Positions 9,252-18,426 of a stretch of 64,000 nt of DNA are shown piece after piece. Where the stretch lies: contig CAVPRU010000001.1 in the NCBI GenBank assembly GCA_963707875.1, positions 62,001 through 126,000 of the forward strand, written 5' to 3'. Numbering within the stretch: the first letter of the stretch is position 1; each line of letters starts with the position of its first letter. A program made the translations under genes and the position numbers. The notes under the pieces were generated by a model. The model was given only the letters and a program-made list of their open reading frames with translations. It was not told the DNA's origin and did not search any database. Origin of the DNA: SZUA-320 sp963707875. Its GTDB lineage: Bacteria > Gemmatimonadota > Gemmatimonadetes > Gemmatimonadales > GWC2-71-9.

Positions 9252-10511
9252 CTAGTGGGGACCGAGGCGCAGAATGGACTGTCGTTCCGGCGGAAAGTAC
9301 TCAGCCGTGATCTCCCGGACCTCATTGGCGGTGACCGCGTCGATCTCGGCCAGCACTTCGTCAATCCGCCGGTACCGGTCCTGGGTGAGCTCGCTGCTGG
9401 CCATCCGGTACATCCGGCTGGACGGGCTCTCGAGCGACAGCACAATCTGTCCCTTGAGTTGCTGCTTGGCCACCGCCAGCTCGTCGGCCGGCAACCCCTC
9501 CGCCGCCAACCGGCCGTATTCCGCGAGAATCGCTTCGGTGGCCTGGTCCGCCGTCTCCAGCTGGGTCCCGACGTAAACCCCTGTGGCGCCGGCGGCCTGG
9601 TAGAAGTGCTGGTAGGAGAAGATCGCGTAGGCGAGCCCCCGTTCCTCCCGGATCCGCTGGAAGAGCCGGCTCGACATCCCGCCCCCGAACACCGTGGAGA
9701 TCAGCCCGAAGGCATACCGCCTCGGATCACCGGCCCTGATGGTATCGGTCCCGAACACGATGTGGCACTGCTGGCTGTCCCGGGCAACCGACGACCGGAG
9801 CCCTTGGCGGGCCATTCCGGCGGGCACCGGGGGGCTGGCGGCCCGGCCATCGGGCGCAAACCAGCCCTCGGCCTCCAGCAACCCGAGGAGCTGCTGGGGA
9901 TCGATGCTTCCGGCCGCGGCGACCACGCAGTTCGCCGGATGGTACCATGCCTGGTGGAAGGCCCGCAGCTCGGCCGCGCCGAGCCCCTGGATGCTGGCCG
10001 GGCTGCCCAGGATCGACCGGCCGTAGGGATGGTCCTGCCAGAGGGCATCGGTGTGCAGTTCGAACACCAGGTCGTCCGGGGTGTCCGCGACCCCGTTGAT
10101 TTCCTCGAGCACCACGTTGCGTTCGAGTTCCAGGTCCGCCTGCTCCAGTCGCGGCCGACGGACCAGGTCGGTCAGCACATCGACCGCCACCGGCAGGTCG
10201 GTGTCGAGGATGTGGGCCTGGAAGTTGGTATGGTCACGGGAGGTATAGGCGTCGAGCGAGCCACCGCGGCTCTCCAGTTCCTGCGCGATGGCCTGGGCGG
10301 AGCGACGCTCCGTCCCCTTGAACACCAGATGTTCCAGCAGATGGGCGATCCCGGTCTGCCCCTCCGGCTCGTGGGCGCTCCCCGAACGAACCCAGATGCC
10401 CAGGGCCGTTGAACGGACCCCGGGCAATTGTTCGGTGAGGACGCGGAGCCCGTTGGGCGCCACGTACCGCACCAGGCGCTCGTCGAGCTGCTCGACCTGC
10501 ACCGCGGTCAC
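9252..10511 (-). CDS. M16 family zinc metallopeptidase (processing-peptidase/insulinase type)
   Basis: This pitrilysin-fold peptidase probably degrades peptides in the cytoplasm; its substrate cannot be told from sequence. The 419-residue protein has the inverted zinc motif HLLEH at residues 57-61, followed by a downstream glutamate in the VVLEEINGVADTPDD region. The C-terminal inactive lobe contains the R/Y-type segment FQRIREERGLAYAIFSY. An M16 gene next to pnp and dut is a widely conserved arrangement. The GTG at 10511 overlaps the pnp stop as GTGA. Confidence 0.93.
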   Translation of the reverse strand: MTAVQVEQLDERLVRYVAPNGLRVLTEQLPGVRSTALGIWVRSGSAHEPEGQTGIAHLLEHLVFKGTERRSAQAIAQELESRGGSLDAYTSRDHTNFQAHILDTDLPVAVDVLTDLVRRPRLEQADLELERNVVLEEINGVADTPDDLVFELHTDALWQDHPYGRSILGSPASIQGLGAAELRAFHQAWYHPANCVVAAAGSIDPQQLLGLLEAEGWFAPDGRAASPPVPAGMARQGLRSSVARDSQQCHIVFGTDTIRAGDPRRYAFGLISTVFGGGMSSRLFQRIREERGLAYAIFSYQHFYQAAGATGVYVGTQLETADQATEAILAEYGRLAAEGLPADELAVAKQQLKGQIVLSLESPSSRMYRMASSELTQDRYRRIDEVLAEIDAVTANEVREITAEYFPPERQSILRLGPH

Positions 10512-12589
10512 TCCTTGGGCAGCAGCGCCTTGCGGGACAGCCGCATCCGGCCCCGCTCGTCCACCTCGAGCAGCTTGACGGTAACCATCTCGCCCTTCTT
10601 CACGACGTCTTCGGTCTTCTCGGTCCGGGCGTGCTGCAGCTCGGAGATGTGGAGCAGACCCTCGACCCCGGGGATGATCTCGACGAATGCCCCGAAGGCG
10701 GTGATGCTCTTGATCTGACCCTCATAGACCTTGCCGATCTCCGGCTCGGCCACGATCGCCATGACCATCTCGCGTGCCTTGTCGCCCGCCTCGCCGCCCA
10801 CCGCGGCGATGGTGACGATCCCGCTGTCCTCGATCGAGATCTTAGCGCCGGTGGCGTCCTGAATGCCCCGGATCGTCTTGCCCTTGGGACCGATGACGTC
10901 GCCGATCTTGTCCGGCTTGATCTGGATCGTGAAGATTCGGGGCGCGTACGGTGACAGTTCGGGACGGGCTGTGGCCAGCACCTTGCCCATCTCCTCGAGG
11001 ATGTGGAGTCGACCCTTGCGCGCGTTCTCCAGCGCCTGGGTCATGATCTTGAGATCCAGCCCGTCGATCTTGATGTCCATCTGGATCGAGGTGATGCCGT
11101 CCTTGGTGCCGGCCACCTTGAAGTCCATGTCGCCCAGGTGATCCTCGGACCCGAGAATGTCGGTCAGGATGGCGACCTTGTTGCCCTCCTTGATCAACCC
11201 CATCGCGACTCCGGCGCAGGGCGCCTTGACGGGCACCCCGGCGTCCATCATCGCCAGCGACCCGCCACAGACGGTGGCCATCGAGGAGGAGCCGTTCGAC
11301 TCGAGGATCTCAGACACGATCCGCAGGGTGTACGGGAAGGTGCCGAAGTCCGGCAGCAGGGGGGACAGCGCCCGCTCGGCCAGGGCCCCGTGACCGATCT
11401 CCCGCCGGCTGGTGCCCCGGATCATCTTGACCTCTCCGGTGCAGTAGGGCGGGAAGTTGTAGTGCAGCATGAACGACTTGGTGGTCTCTCCCTTGACGTC
11501 GATGCTGTCGATCCGCTGTTCGTCATCGCTGGTGCCCAGCGTGACCGCCACCAGGGCCTGGGTCTGGCCGCGGGTGAACAGCGCCGAACCGTGGGCCCGG
11601 GGCAGCAACCCCGGCGCGATCGAGATCGGCCGGACGGTGTCACAGTCCCGGCCATCGACCCGCTCACCGGTGTCGAGGACCTGGGCCCGCATGACCCGGT
11701 ACTCGATGTCCTCGAGCACCGAGGAGATCTCCCGGCTCTGGTCGGGATAGCGCTCGGCCAGCTTGGCCTGCACGTCGGCCTTGACCTTGGCCATCCCGGC
11801 GCCCCGGGCGCTCTTTTCCTTGCCGTTGATCGCCTTGCCCATCGCCTTGGCACCGAGCCCCTCCACCTCCTTGACCAACGCTTCGTCCCGCGGGAGCGGG
11901 ACCCACTCGAGCTTCGGCTTGCTGCACTTCTTGATCAGGGGCGCGGTGATCCCGAGCAACTCCTTGATCCCCATCTGGGCCACGGTCAGCGCCTCGACCA
12001 TCTCTGCCTCGGTCACCTCCAGCGCCCCGCCCTCGACCATCACAATCGAGTCCGGCCCGCCGGTGACCAGCAGGTCGACGGTGGAGAACTCAAGCTGCTG
12101 GAAGGTCGGGTTGAGGATCCAGTGACCCTCCAGTTTGCCCACCCGGACCCCGGCAATCGGTCCGGTCCACGGCACCGTGCTCAGACTGAGGGCGGTGGTG
12201 GCGGCCAGCAGGCCGATGACATCGGCGTCATTCTCCTGGTCCGCCGACACGACCGTCACAAACACCTGCACTTCGTTCTTGAACCCTTCCGGAAACCGGG
12301 GCCGCACCGAGCGGTCGATCAGCCGGGCCGCGAGAATCTCCTTCTCGCTGGGACGGCCCTCGCGCTTGATGAACCCGCCCGGGATCTTGCCGGCGGCATA
12401 GGTTTTTTCCCGGTATTCCACCGTCAATGGGAAGAAGGGCAGGTGCGACCGGGTGGATGACACGGTCACCGCCGCGACCACCATGGTGTCGCCATACTGC
12501 ATGGTCACCGAACCGGCGGCCTGTTTGGCCATCCGGCCAGTCTCAATGACGAGCGGACGACCCGCGAACTGCGTTTCGATACGTTCCAC
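10508..12589 (-). CDS. pnp: Polyribonucleotide nucleotidyltransferase (PNPase)
   Basis: PNPase is a phosphorolytic 3'-5' exoribonuclease of the RNA degradosome. The 693 residues comprise two RNase PH domains (the second with GTSRREIGHGALAERAL and GSEDHLGDMDFKVAGT), a KH domain (IGDVIGPKGKTIRGIQ) and a C-terminal S1 domain (GAFVEIIPGVEGLLHISEL). I chose the GTG at 12589 because an AGAGG ribosome-binding site lies 7 bases upstream and the protein then starts MERIETQF, as PNPases usually do. The frame runs further upstream without a sensible start. It follows rpsO, the classic order. Confidence 0.97.
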   Translation of the reverse strand: MERIETQFAGRPLVIETGRMAKQAAGSVTMQYGDTMVVAAVTVSSTRSHLPFFPLTVEYREKTYAAGKIPGGFIKREGRPSEKEILAARLIDRSVRPRFPEGFKNEVQVFVTVVSADQENDADVIGLLAATTALSLSTVPWTGPIAGVRVGKLEGHWILNPTFQQLEFSTVDLLVTGGPDSIVMVEGGALEVTEAEMVEALTVAQMGIKELLGITAPLIKKCSKPKLEWVPLPRDEALVKEVEGLGAKAMGKAINGKEKSARGAGMAKVKADVQAKLAERYPDQSREISSVLEDIEYRVMRAQVLDTGERVDGRDCDTVRPISIAPGLLPRAHGSALFTRGQTQALVAVTLGTSDDEQRIDSIDVKGETTKSFMLHYNFPPYCTGEVKMIRGTSRREIGHGALAERALSPLLPDFGTFPYTLRIVSEILESNGSSSMATVCGGSLAMMDAGVPVKAPCAGVAMGLIKEGNKVAILTDILGSEDHLGDMDFKVAGTKDGITSIQMDIKIDGLDLKIMTQALENARKGRLHILEEMGKVLATARPELSPYAPRIFTIQIKPDKIGDVIGPKGKTIRGIQDATGAKISIEDSGIVTIAAVGGEAGDKAREMVMAIVAEPEIGKVYEGQIKSITAFGAFVEIIPGVEGLLHISELQHARTEKTEDVVKKGEMVTVKLLEVDERGRMRLSRKALLPKE

Positions 12590-12623
12590 GTTCAGCCTCT
12601 TTGCTTTGGCATGTAATGCGAAC

Positions 12624-12659
12624 AAGAAAGGGCGCCCCAACGTACCCGCCTGGGACGCC
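12624..12659 (-). terminator. Terminator-like hairpin between rpsO and pnp
   Basis: Complementary arms at 12651-12659 and 12631-12639 form a 9-bp stem with one G-T pair, followed on the minus strand by CTTTCTTG. It lies in the rpsO-pnp gap, where many bacteria have a partial terminator and an RNA-processing site. Confidence 0.6.
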
Positions 12660-12682
12660 TCATGATGATGTCTCGACCCGTC

Positions 12683-12943
12683 CTAGTGACGGAGCCCGAG
12701 ATCTGCGATGAGCGAACGATAGGTGCCCAGGTTGGTGCGGCGGAGATACGTCAGGAGACGCCGCCGTTGACCGACCATTTTGAGGAGGCCCCGCCGTCCG
12801 TGATGGTCCTTGGAGTGGGTCCGGAAGTGATCAGTGAGGGAATTGATGCGCTCGGTGAGCAGCGCTACCTGCACCTTGGCCGATCCGGAATCAGTCGCAT
12901 GCTGTCCGTGAATGGCCATTACTGCCTGCTTGTCGTAACTCAT
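12683..12943 (-). CDS. rpsO: 30S ribosomal protein S15
   Basis: S15 is a primary 16S rRNA-binding protein of the small-subunit platform. The 86-residue protein is close to the usual length. It has the S15 signature from residue 25 onward (QVALLTERINSLTDHF) and the RNA-binding HSKDHHGRRGLLKMVGQRRRLL segment, which ends in LTYL. It is a leading gene with its own promoter-like sequence upstream, and pnp follows. Confidence 0.98.
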   Translation of the reverse strand: MSYDKQAVMAIHGQHATDSGSAKVQVALLTERINSLTDHFRTHSKDHHGRRGLLKMVGQRRRLLTYLRRTNLGTYRSLIADLGLRH

Positions 12944-13008
12944 GGGTGCTTTCGCTGTGGGTCGCGGGCTATTCCACGACTGGTTTCTCTAATCCTATGT
13001 AGCTTAGG

Positions 13009-13038
13009 AGTATAACTGACCTGGTCGCGGCCCGGCAA
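13009..13038 (-). promoter_or_regulatory. Sigma-70-type promoter for rpsO-pnp
   Basis: On the minus strand TTGCCG (13033-13038) and TATACT (13009-13014) are 18 bases apart in the 154-base gap between rseP and rpsO. Transcription would start near 13002 and give a leader of about 58 bases. This gap is one of the longer ones on the strand, which supports a real promoter. Confidence 0.6.
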
Positions 13039-13097
13039 GTCTGGCTGGGGCGCCGGAGTCAGACCCCGCTGGGACCCCCGGGCCCCCCGGAACCCGA

Positions 13098-14471
13098 TCA
13101 GAGCCCGAAGACCCGCCGAAGGTCGTTGGACAGCGCCAAGACCATCAATAGCACTACCAGCACCAACCCCACCCCGCTCAGGGCCTGCCTCAGCGCTGCG
13201 GGGAGCGGCCGCCGGATGACGGCCTCTCCCAGAAGAAAGAGGAACTGGCCTCCGTCCAGGACCGGAATCGGGAGCAGGTTGACCACCGCCAGATTGACCG
13301 AAATCAGGGCCATGAAGAGGAAGAACTCGATGGGCCCCTGGCGGGCCGAGGCGGCGGCGGACTGGGCGATCGTGATGGGACCTCCGACCTCCCGGGTGGA
13401 GACCCGGCCGGTGAACATCCCCCGAACCAGCCGGACGATCAGGGTCGAGGTCTCGATGGTACTCCGGCCCCCGGCCACCACCGCTTCCCCCAGCGACAGT
13501 GGGGTATAGATCGGGTCGGGGGTGCTGTTCATGGCCCCGATCCGGCCCACCTGCCGTTCGGTCCCGTCCGGATCCGTCACGGTCACGGTCTCGGGGATCA
13601 GGGTCAGTTCGAGCCGGCCGGTGGCACGCCCGACGGTGAAGGTGACCTCCCGTCCCCCAAGGGTATCGAGCTGGTCCACCAGGTCGTACCACTGGACCAG
13701 CGGCACGCGGTTGATGGCAAGGAGCGTGTCCCCGGCTGCCACCCCGGCCTTGGCCGCTGGTCGACCGGCCACCACATCCCCGATGATCGGATCCTGCCAC
13801 GGCCCCAAGGCCAGGGCGGCGGCGGTCCGCTCCCCGAGCGCATCCCGGTGAATCGGGAGCACTACGGTCGGGCCCCCGGCTACGGTGATGACCACGGAGT
13901 CTCCCGGCGCGTTCTGAATCCCCAGGGCGATGTCGTTCCATGAGGTCACCGCGACCCCACCCGCGCTCTCGATCCGGGCTCCGGCCGGCAGATCCCGCAA
14001 GGGCTCCGCACCTGGCGGGAGGGAGTCGGCGATGTTGCCGATGGTGGTGATCGGAAGAGTGGCGCGACCGGTCCGGTAGAACACCCCCGAGAACACCAGC
14101 CAGGCAAAGACGGCGTTCAGGAACACGCCGGCCATGATGACCACCATCCGCTTCCAGATCGGCGCCGCTTCAAAAGTTTCCGAGTCCGGCACGTTGCTCA
14201 AGTCCACCGCGCCACCTTCCAGGGCATCCGCAGCCATCTCTTCACGGCTGGCCATCTTCACGTAGCCGCCCAGGGGCAGCCAGGAGACGGTGTACTCGGT
14301 CCCCCGGTAGATCCGGGTCAGCGCCCTGATGGGGGTGCCCATCCCGATCGAGAAGCGAAGCACCCGGATACCGGCCCACTTGGCGGCCAGGAAATGCCCC
14401 AATTCGTGCACGAAGACCAGGACGCCGAGCACGACGACCAGAGACAGCACGGTCATCACCACACCGTTCAC
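13098..14471 (-). CDS. rseP: RseP/site-2-type intramembrane zinc metalloprotease
   Basis: This membrane protease cleaves substrates within the bilayer, such as anti-sigma factors and leftover signal peptides. The 457-residue protein has the zinc motif HELGH at residues 22-26 inside the first helix. Two PDZ-like segments follow in the periplasmic middle (RPAAKAGVAAGDTLLAIN is the clearer), then the late PIPVLDGGQ motif. The GTG at 14471 overlaps the dxr stop as GTGA and has AGGAGG just upstream. The dxr-rseP-cdsA-uppS neighbourhood is widely conserved, which supports the assignment. The target in this organism is unknown. Confidence 0.94.
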   Translation of the reverse strand: MNGVVMTVLSLVVVLGVLVFVHELGHFLAAKWAGIRVLRFSIGMGTPIRALTRIYRGTEYTVSWLPLGGYVKMASREEMAADALEGGAVDLSNVPDSETFEAAPIWKRMVVIMAGVFLNAVFAWLVFSGVFYRTGRATLPITTIGNIADSLPPGAEPLRDLPAGARIESAGGVAVTSWNDIALGIQNAPGDSVVITVAGGPTVVLPIHRDALGERTAAALALGPWQDPIIGDVVAGRPAAKAGVAAGDTLLAINRVPLVQWYDLVDQLDTLGGREVTFTVGRATGRLELTLIPETVTVTDPDGTERQVGRIGAMNSTPDPIYTPLSLGEAVVAGGRSTIETSTLIVRLVRGMFTGRVSTREVGGPITIAQSAAASARQGPIEFFLFMALISVNLAVVNLLPIPVLDGGQFLFLLGEAVIRRPLPAALRQALSGVGLVLVVLLMVLALSNDLRRVFGL

Positions 14472-15559
14472 AGCACCTCCTGGGTTCGGGCGCGGGCCCA
14501 CCGGTCGGCTTCCCGTACCACGTCGATTCCGGTGACCACCTGCGCCTGATGCTCCTCACCTACGAGCGACAGGACCTCCGCGATTCGCCCGAACCCGATC
14601 CGCCCGTCCAGGAAGGCGGCCACCGCCACCTCGTTGGTGGCGTTGAACACCGCCGGGGCCGTACCGCCACGCCGACCGGCGGCAACCCCGAGCATGAATG
14701 CCGGGAAGACGTCGGTCCGGACCGGCTCGAAACTGAGCTCGCCGATCGCCACCGGGTCGAGTCGCTGTACCCCCAGATCGGCTACCCGCTCAGGATGGGT
14801 CAGGGCATAGAGGATCGGCAGTTCCATCGAGGGATAGCCCAACTGGGCCAGCACACTCCCGTCGGCAAACTCGACCAGCGCGTGGATGATGCTCTGGGGG
14901 TGCACCACCACCTCAAGCTGATCGAAGGAGAGTCCGAACAGGTGGTGCGCCTCGATGATCTCCAGCGCCTTGTTGGCCAGGGTGGCGCTGTCCACCGTGA
15001 TCTTGCTTCCCATCTGCCAGGTCGGGTGCCGGAGGGCGGCTTCCACCGGGGCGTGGTGCAGGTCGGCCGGGGCCCACTCCCGGAACGGCCCGCCCGAGGC
15101 CGTCAGCACCAGGCGGGTGGGCGGCGAGCCGTGTCCCGCCAGGCATTGCAGCACCGCACTGTGCTCGGAGTCGATCGGGACCAGTTCGCCGCCGCCCTGC
15201 CGGGCGGCCTCGAGCACCAGTTCCCCGCCGACGACCAGCGACTCCTTGTTGGCGAGGGCGACTCGCTTGCCGGCACGGAGGGCCGCGAGGGTCGCGTCCA
15301 AACCGGCAAATCCCACCACGGCGTTGACCACGATGTCGACGTCGGGATGGGTCGCCGCCTCGATCAGGCAGCCGGGGCCGGCCCCGTTGGCCAGGGCGGC
15401 ATAGCTGGGACGCCACTGCTCCCGCTGTTCCGCCAGCCGCTCCGCATTCCGGCCCGCGGTGAGCGCCACCACGCGGAACCGGTCGGATTGACGGCCGATG
15501 ACCTGCAACGTGGCCTCCCCGATGGATCCGGTGGAGCCCAGAACGGCCACCCCACGCAT
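14468..15559 (-). CDS. dxr: 1-deoxy-D-xylulose 5-phosphate reductoisomerase
   Basis: Dxr converts DXP to MEP, the committed step of the non-mevalonate isoprenoid pathway, using NADPH. The 363-residue protein has the NADPH-binding GSTGSIG at residues 8-14, ALANKESLVVGGELV, the metal/substrate segment PIDSEHSAVLQCL, and the SGGPFREW loop. The ATG at 15559 shares one base with the cdsA stop (TGATG). Its own stop overlaps the rseP GTG. Confidence 0.97.
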   Translation of the reverse strand: MRGVAVLGSTGSIGEATLQVIGRQSDRFRVVALTAGRNAERLAEQREQWRPSYAALANGAGPGCLIEAATHPDVDIVVNAVVGFAGLDATLAALRAGKRVALANKESLVVGGELVLEAARQGGGELVPIDSEHSAVLQCLAGHGSPPTRLVLTASGGPFREWAPADLHHAPVEAALRHPTWQMGSKITVDSATLANKALEIIEAHHLFGLSFDQLEVVVHPQSIIHALVEFADGSVLAQLGYPSMELPILYALTHPERVADLGVQRLDPVAIGELSFEPVRTDVFPAFMLGVAAGRRGGTAPAVFNATNEVAVAAFLDGRIGFGRIAEVLSLVGEEHQAQVVTGIDVVREADRWARARTQEVL

Positions 15560-16416
15560 CAGATCAGGCCGAAGATGTGATACAAGACGGCGGAGAGGGG
15601 AATGACGAAGTAGAGGGAGTCCAGCCGATCGAGCACCCCGCCATGACCGGGGAGCAGGTGGCTCGAATCCTTGGCGCCAATCTCCCGCTTGAAGACCGAT
15701 TCGGCGAGGTCGCCGACCTGACCGAGCACCCCGACCATGGCACCGATCGCGAGGGCCTGCCACGCGGTGAGGAGGATGCCCTGGGGCGCCAGGACGAACC
15801 GCTGGAGGAGCGGCGCCAGCGCCAGCGCCGCGAGCAACCCGCCAATGGCCCCCGACCAGGTCTTCCCCGGACTCACGGATGGTGCCAGCTTGGGTCCGCC
15901 CAACCGCCGACCCACTTCCATGGCGGCGGTATCGCAGCCCCAGGTCAACGCCACCGGGAACATCACCATCAGGAGGCCGGAAATCGACTGGTCGGGGTAC
16001 CCGGCACCGTGGCGCAGGAGCATCGCAAAGGCCAGCATCCCGCCGGCATACATCGGGGTGAACAGAGTCACGGCCGCCGAGGTGAGCGGCTTCCGCGACG
16101 GGCCGACCCGCCAGAGGGCGTGGATCAGGACGAGACCCAGCAGCACCGGCAGGGCGTAGGGCCATTCGGCAAACTGGTTCGCGCCGGTGGCCACCCGCCA
16201 GGCGACCAGGGGGAACGCCGCGGCCAGACCGATCGCGGCCGCCCGCCAGGGGTGGACCCCCTGCTGTCGGGCAAAATTGAGGAGCTCCCGCGCCCCCAGG
16301 GCCGCGGCCAGGGCCAGCAGCCCGGCCAGGACCGGTCCACCATACCAGATGGCGCCCAGGGCAACCGGGATCGCAACCAGAGCGAAGAGAATCCGCTGGA
16401 TCATGTTGTTTGCCAT
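15559..16416 (-). CDS. cdsA: Phosphatidate cytidylyltransferase
   Basis: CdsA makes CDP-diacylglycerol from phosphatidic acid and CTP, the branch point of phospholipid synthesis. The 285-residue membrane protein has about eight hydrophobic segments. It ends with the CTP-transferase signature at residues 240-266 (SVFKREIGAKDSSHLLPGHG, then GVLDRLD), containing the conserved Lys-Asp and Asp-Arg. An alternative start at the fifth codon (ATG) would only trim four residues. The gap to uppS is two bases. Confidence 0.96.
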   Translation of the reverse strand: MANNMIQRILFALVAIPVALGAIWYGGPVLAGLLALAAALGARELLNFARQQGVHPWRAAAIGLAAAFPLVAWRVATGANQFAEWPYALPVLLGLVLIHALWRVGPSRKPLTSAAVTLFTPMYAGGMLAFAMLLRHGAGYPDQSISGLLMVMFPVALTWGCDTAAMEVGRRLGGPKLAPSVSPGKTWSGAIGGLLAALALAPLLQRFVLAPQGILLTAWQALAIGAMVGVLGQVGDLAESVFKREIGAKDSSHLLPGHGGVLDRLDSLYFVIPLSAVLYHIFGLI

Positions 16417-16418
16417 GG

Positions 16419-17168
16419 TCAGACCGCCACTCGGCCGAAGCGACGTTCCCGCCGCTGGAAATCACGAATCGCTTCAAAGAGGTGCTGTCTGGTGAAGTCC
16501 GGCCACAGCACCGGGGTCACGTGAAACTCGGCATAGGCCAGTTGCCAGAGCAGGAAGTTCGACAGCCGGAGTTCTCCGGAGGTCCGGATCAGCAGATCCG
16601 GGTCGGGAATCCCGGCGGTATACAGCCGGGCGGCCATGGCCTCCTCGGTGATCTCCTCGGGGCCACAGCGTCCCGCCGCCACCTCGATGGCGAGCTGGCG
16701 GGCGGCCAGCGTCAGCTCGGCACGGGCGCCGTAGGAGATGCACAAATTGAGGGTCAGGTGTTCGCCCCGGGCGGTCGCCGCCATCAGGCCGTCCACCGCA
16801 GACCGCGCCGACGGACTGAGCCGGTCGTGATCGCCGAGGATCCGGACCTGGACGCCGTTGCTTCGCAACTCCGCCGACTCCCGCTCGACATAGTCCTCGA
16901 GGAGGTGCATCAGCGCTTCGATCTCGTTGGCGGGGCGCTGCCAGTTTTCCTGACTGAAGGCGAAGAGGGTGAGGTAGCGCACCCCGGCCTGGAGTCCACC
17001 CTCCACGATCTCCCGAACGGCGGCCATCCCGGCCTGGTGGCCGGCGGGGCGTGGCAGGGCCCGAGCCTGAGCCCAGCGTCCGTTGCCATCCATGATGACG
17101 GCAATGTGCGCCGGTATCCCGCCGTGCAGCTTCAGCTCGGTCAGGAGATCGTCGGCCGGGTCACTCAC
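16419..17168 (-). CDS. uppS: Di-trans,poly-cis undecaprenyl diphosphate synthase
   Basis: This enzyme condenses isopentenyl units onto farnesyl diphosphate to make the C55 lipid carrier for peptidoglycan and O-antigen. The 249-residue protein has the cis-prenyltransferase motif MDGNGRWA (catalytic Asp27), the following GHQAG, FSQENWQRP, and the C-terminal PDLLIRTSGELRLSNFLLWQ. It probably uses the farnesyl diphosphate made by the ispA product encoded at 40257-41168. The GTG start at 17168 overlaps frr as GTGA. Confidence 0.97.
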   Translation of the reverse strand: MSDPADDLLTELKLHGGIPAHIAVIMDGNGRWAQARALPRPAGHQAGMAAVREIVEGGLQAGVRYLTLFAFSQENWQRPANEIEALMHLLEDYVERESAELRSNGVQVRILGDHDRLSPSARSAVDGLMAATARGEHLTLNLCISYGARAELTLAARQLAIEVAAGRCGPEEITEEAMAARLYTAGIPDPDLLIRTSGELRLSNFLLWQLAYAEFHVTPVLWPDFTRQHLFEAIRDFQRRERRFGRVAV

Positions 17169-17719
17169 ACTTCCATGATCTCGTTTTCTTTGGACTTGAT
17201 CAGGCCGTCGATCTCGACCACGTGGTCATCGGTGAGCTTCTGGATGTCCTTCTCCCCGTGCCGAATATCATCCTCGGAGATGTGCTCCAGCTTCTTGAGT
17301 CGGGCCAGGGCCTCGTGCCGCTGGTGCCGAACCGCGACCTTGCCTTCTTCCCCCAGCTTGTGAACCAGCCGCACCAGCTCCCGGCGCCGCTCTTCCGTGA
17401 GGGCCGGCAGGGGAACCCGGATCAAACCACCCTGGCTGGCCGGGTTGAGTCCCAGGTCGCCGTCCCGGATGGCTTTCTCGATGGCCTGGGTCAGAGACTT
17501 GTCGAACGGCTGGACCGTCAGAAGCCTCGGCTCCGGCGTCGCCACCATGGCGACCTGGTTGAGCGGCATGGAGCTCCCGTAGGCGTCCACCCGGACCAGG
17601 TCCAGCAGCGAGACACTGGCCTTGCCGCTCCGGAGGGTGGCCAGTTCCCGCTGGGTTCCCTCGACCGCCTTCCGCATCCCCGCCTGTGCCGCTGCGCGCG
17701 CCTCGGCGATTCCGCTCAT
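17165..17719 (-). CDS. frr: Ribosome recycling factor
   Basis: RRF splits post-termination ribosomes together with EF-G. The 184-residue, highly charged protein has the family pattern of a three-helix bundle with an inserted small domain. Conserved stretches include LRSGKASVSLLD near the start, LTEERRRELVRLVHKLGEEGKVA in the second half, and a C-terminal DDHVVEIDGLIKSKENEIMEV. The ATG at 17719 overlaps the pyrH stop by four bases. The pyrH-frr-uppS-cdsA-dxr-rseP order is broadly conserved in bacteria. Confidence 0.97.
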   Translation of the reverse strand: MSGIAEARAAAQAGMRKAVEGTQRELATLRSGKASVSLLDLVRVDAYGSSMPLNQVAMVATPEPRLLTVQPFDKSLTQAIEKAIRDGDLGLNPASQGGLIRVPLPALTEERRRELVRLVHKLGEEGKVAVRHQRHEALARLKKLEHISEDDIRHGEKDIQKLTDDHVVEIDGLIKSKENEIMEV

Positions 17720-18426
17720 TGCACGATTGTCCCTACCCGCTTGCCATCCAGGATCTGCTGGACGGCGCCGGGCTGCTGGATGTTGAACACCACGATGGGG
17801 AGGCCGTTGGCCTTGCAGAGGCCGAACGCGTTGGCATCCATGACGGCGTACCCGTTGACGATGGCATCCTGGAACGACAGTTCGGGAATGAAGGTCGCGG
17901 CGGGATCGGCCTTCGGATCTCCGGTATAGACCCCGTCCACGGTCGTGGCCTTGAGAATGACCTCCGCCTCGATCTCCAGGGCCCGGAGCACGGCGGCGGT
18001 GTCGGTGGAGAAGAACGGATTGCCGGTGCCGGAAGCGAAGATCACGACCCGACCCTTCTCCAGGTGCCGGATGGCCCGCCGCCGGATATAGGGCTCGGCC
18101 ACCGACTCCATCCGGATGGCGGTCATGACGCGAGTCGCCAGGCCCATCCGTTCCAGGGTGTTCTGCAACGCCAGGGCATTGATCACGGTGGCCAGCATGC
18201 CCATGTAGTCCGCGGTGACCCGGTCCATCCCCTCGCGGCTGGCGGCGGTCCCCCGCACGATGTTGCCACCACCGACCACCAGGCCGAGTTGGACCCCGGA
18301 GGCATGCACCCGGACCAGTTCCTCGGCCAGCCGTTCGACCGTCGGATAGTCCAGCCCAACACCCTTCTCCCCGGCGAGGGCTTCGCCGGAGAGTTTCAGC
18401 AGGATCCGCTGGTAGGCCAGCGCCAT
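17716..18426 (-). CDS. pyrH: Uridylate kinase
   Basis: This hexameric enzyme phosphorylates UMP to UDP. The 236-residue protein opens with RILLKLSGEAL (residues 7-17), typical of bacterial UMP kinases in the amino-acid-kinase fold. GLVVGGGNIVRG, the UMP-site YMGMLATVINALALQ and TVDGVYTGDPK follow. The start ATG at 18426 shares one base with the tsf stop (TGATG). Confidence 0.97.
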   Translation of the reverse strand: MALAYQRILLKLSGEALAGEKGVGLDYPTVERLAEELVRVHASGVQLGLVVGGGNIVRGTAASREGMDRVTADYMGMLATVINALALQNTLERMGLATRVMTAIRMESVAEPYIRRRAIRHLEKGRVVIFASGTGNPFFSTDTAAVLRALEIEAEVILKATTVDGVYTGDPKADPAATFIPELSFQDAIVNGYAVMDANAFGLCKANGLPIVVFNIQQPGAVQQILDGKRVGTIVQ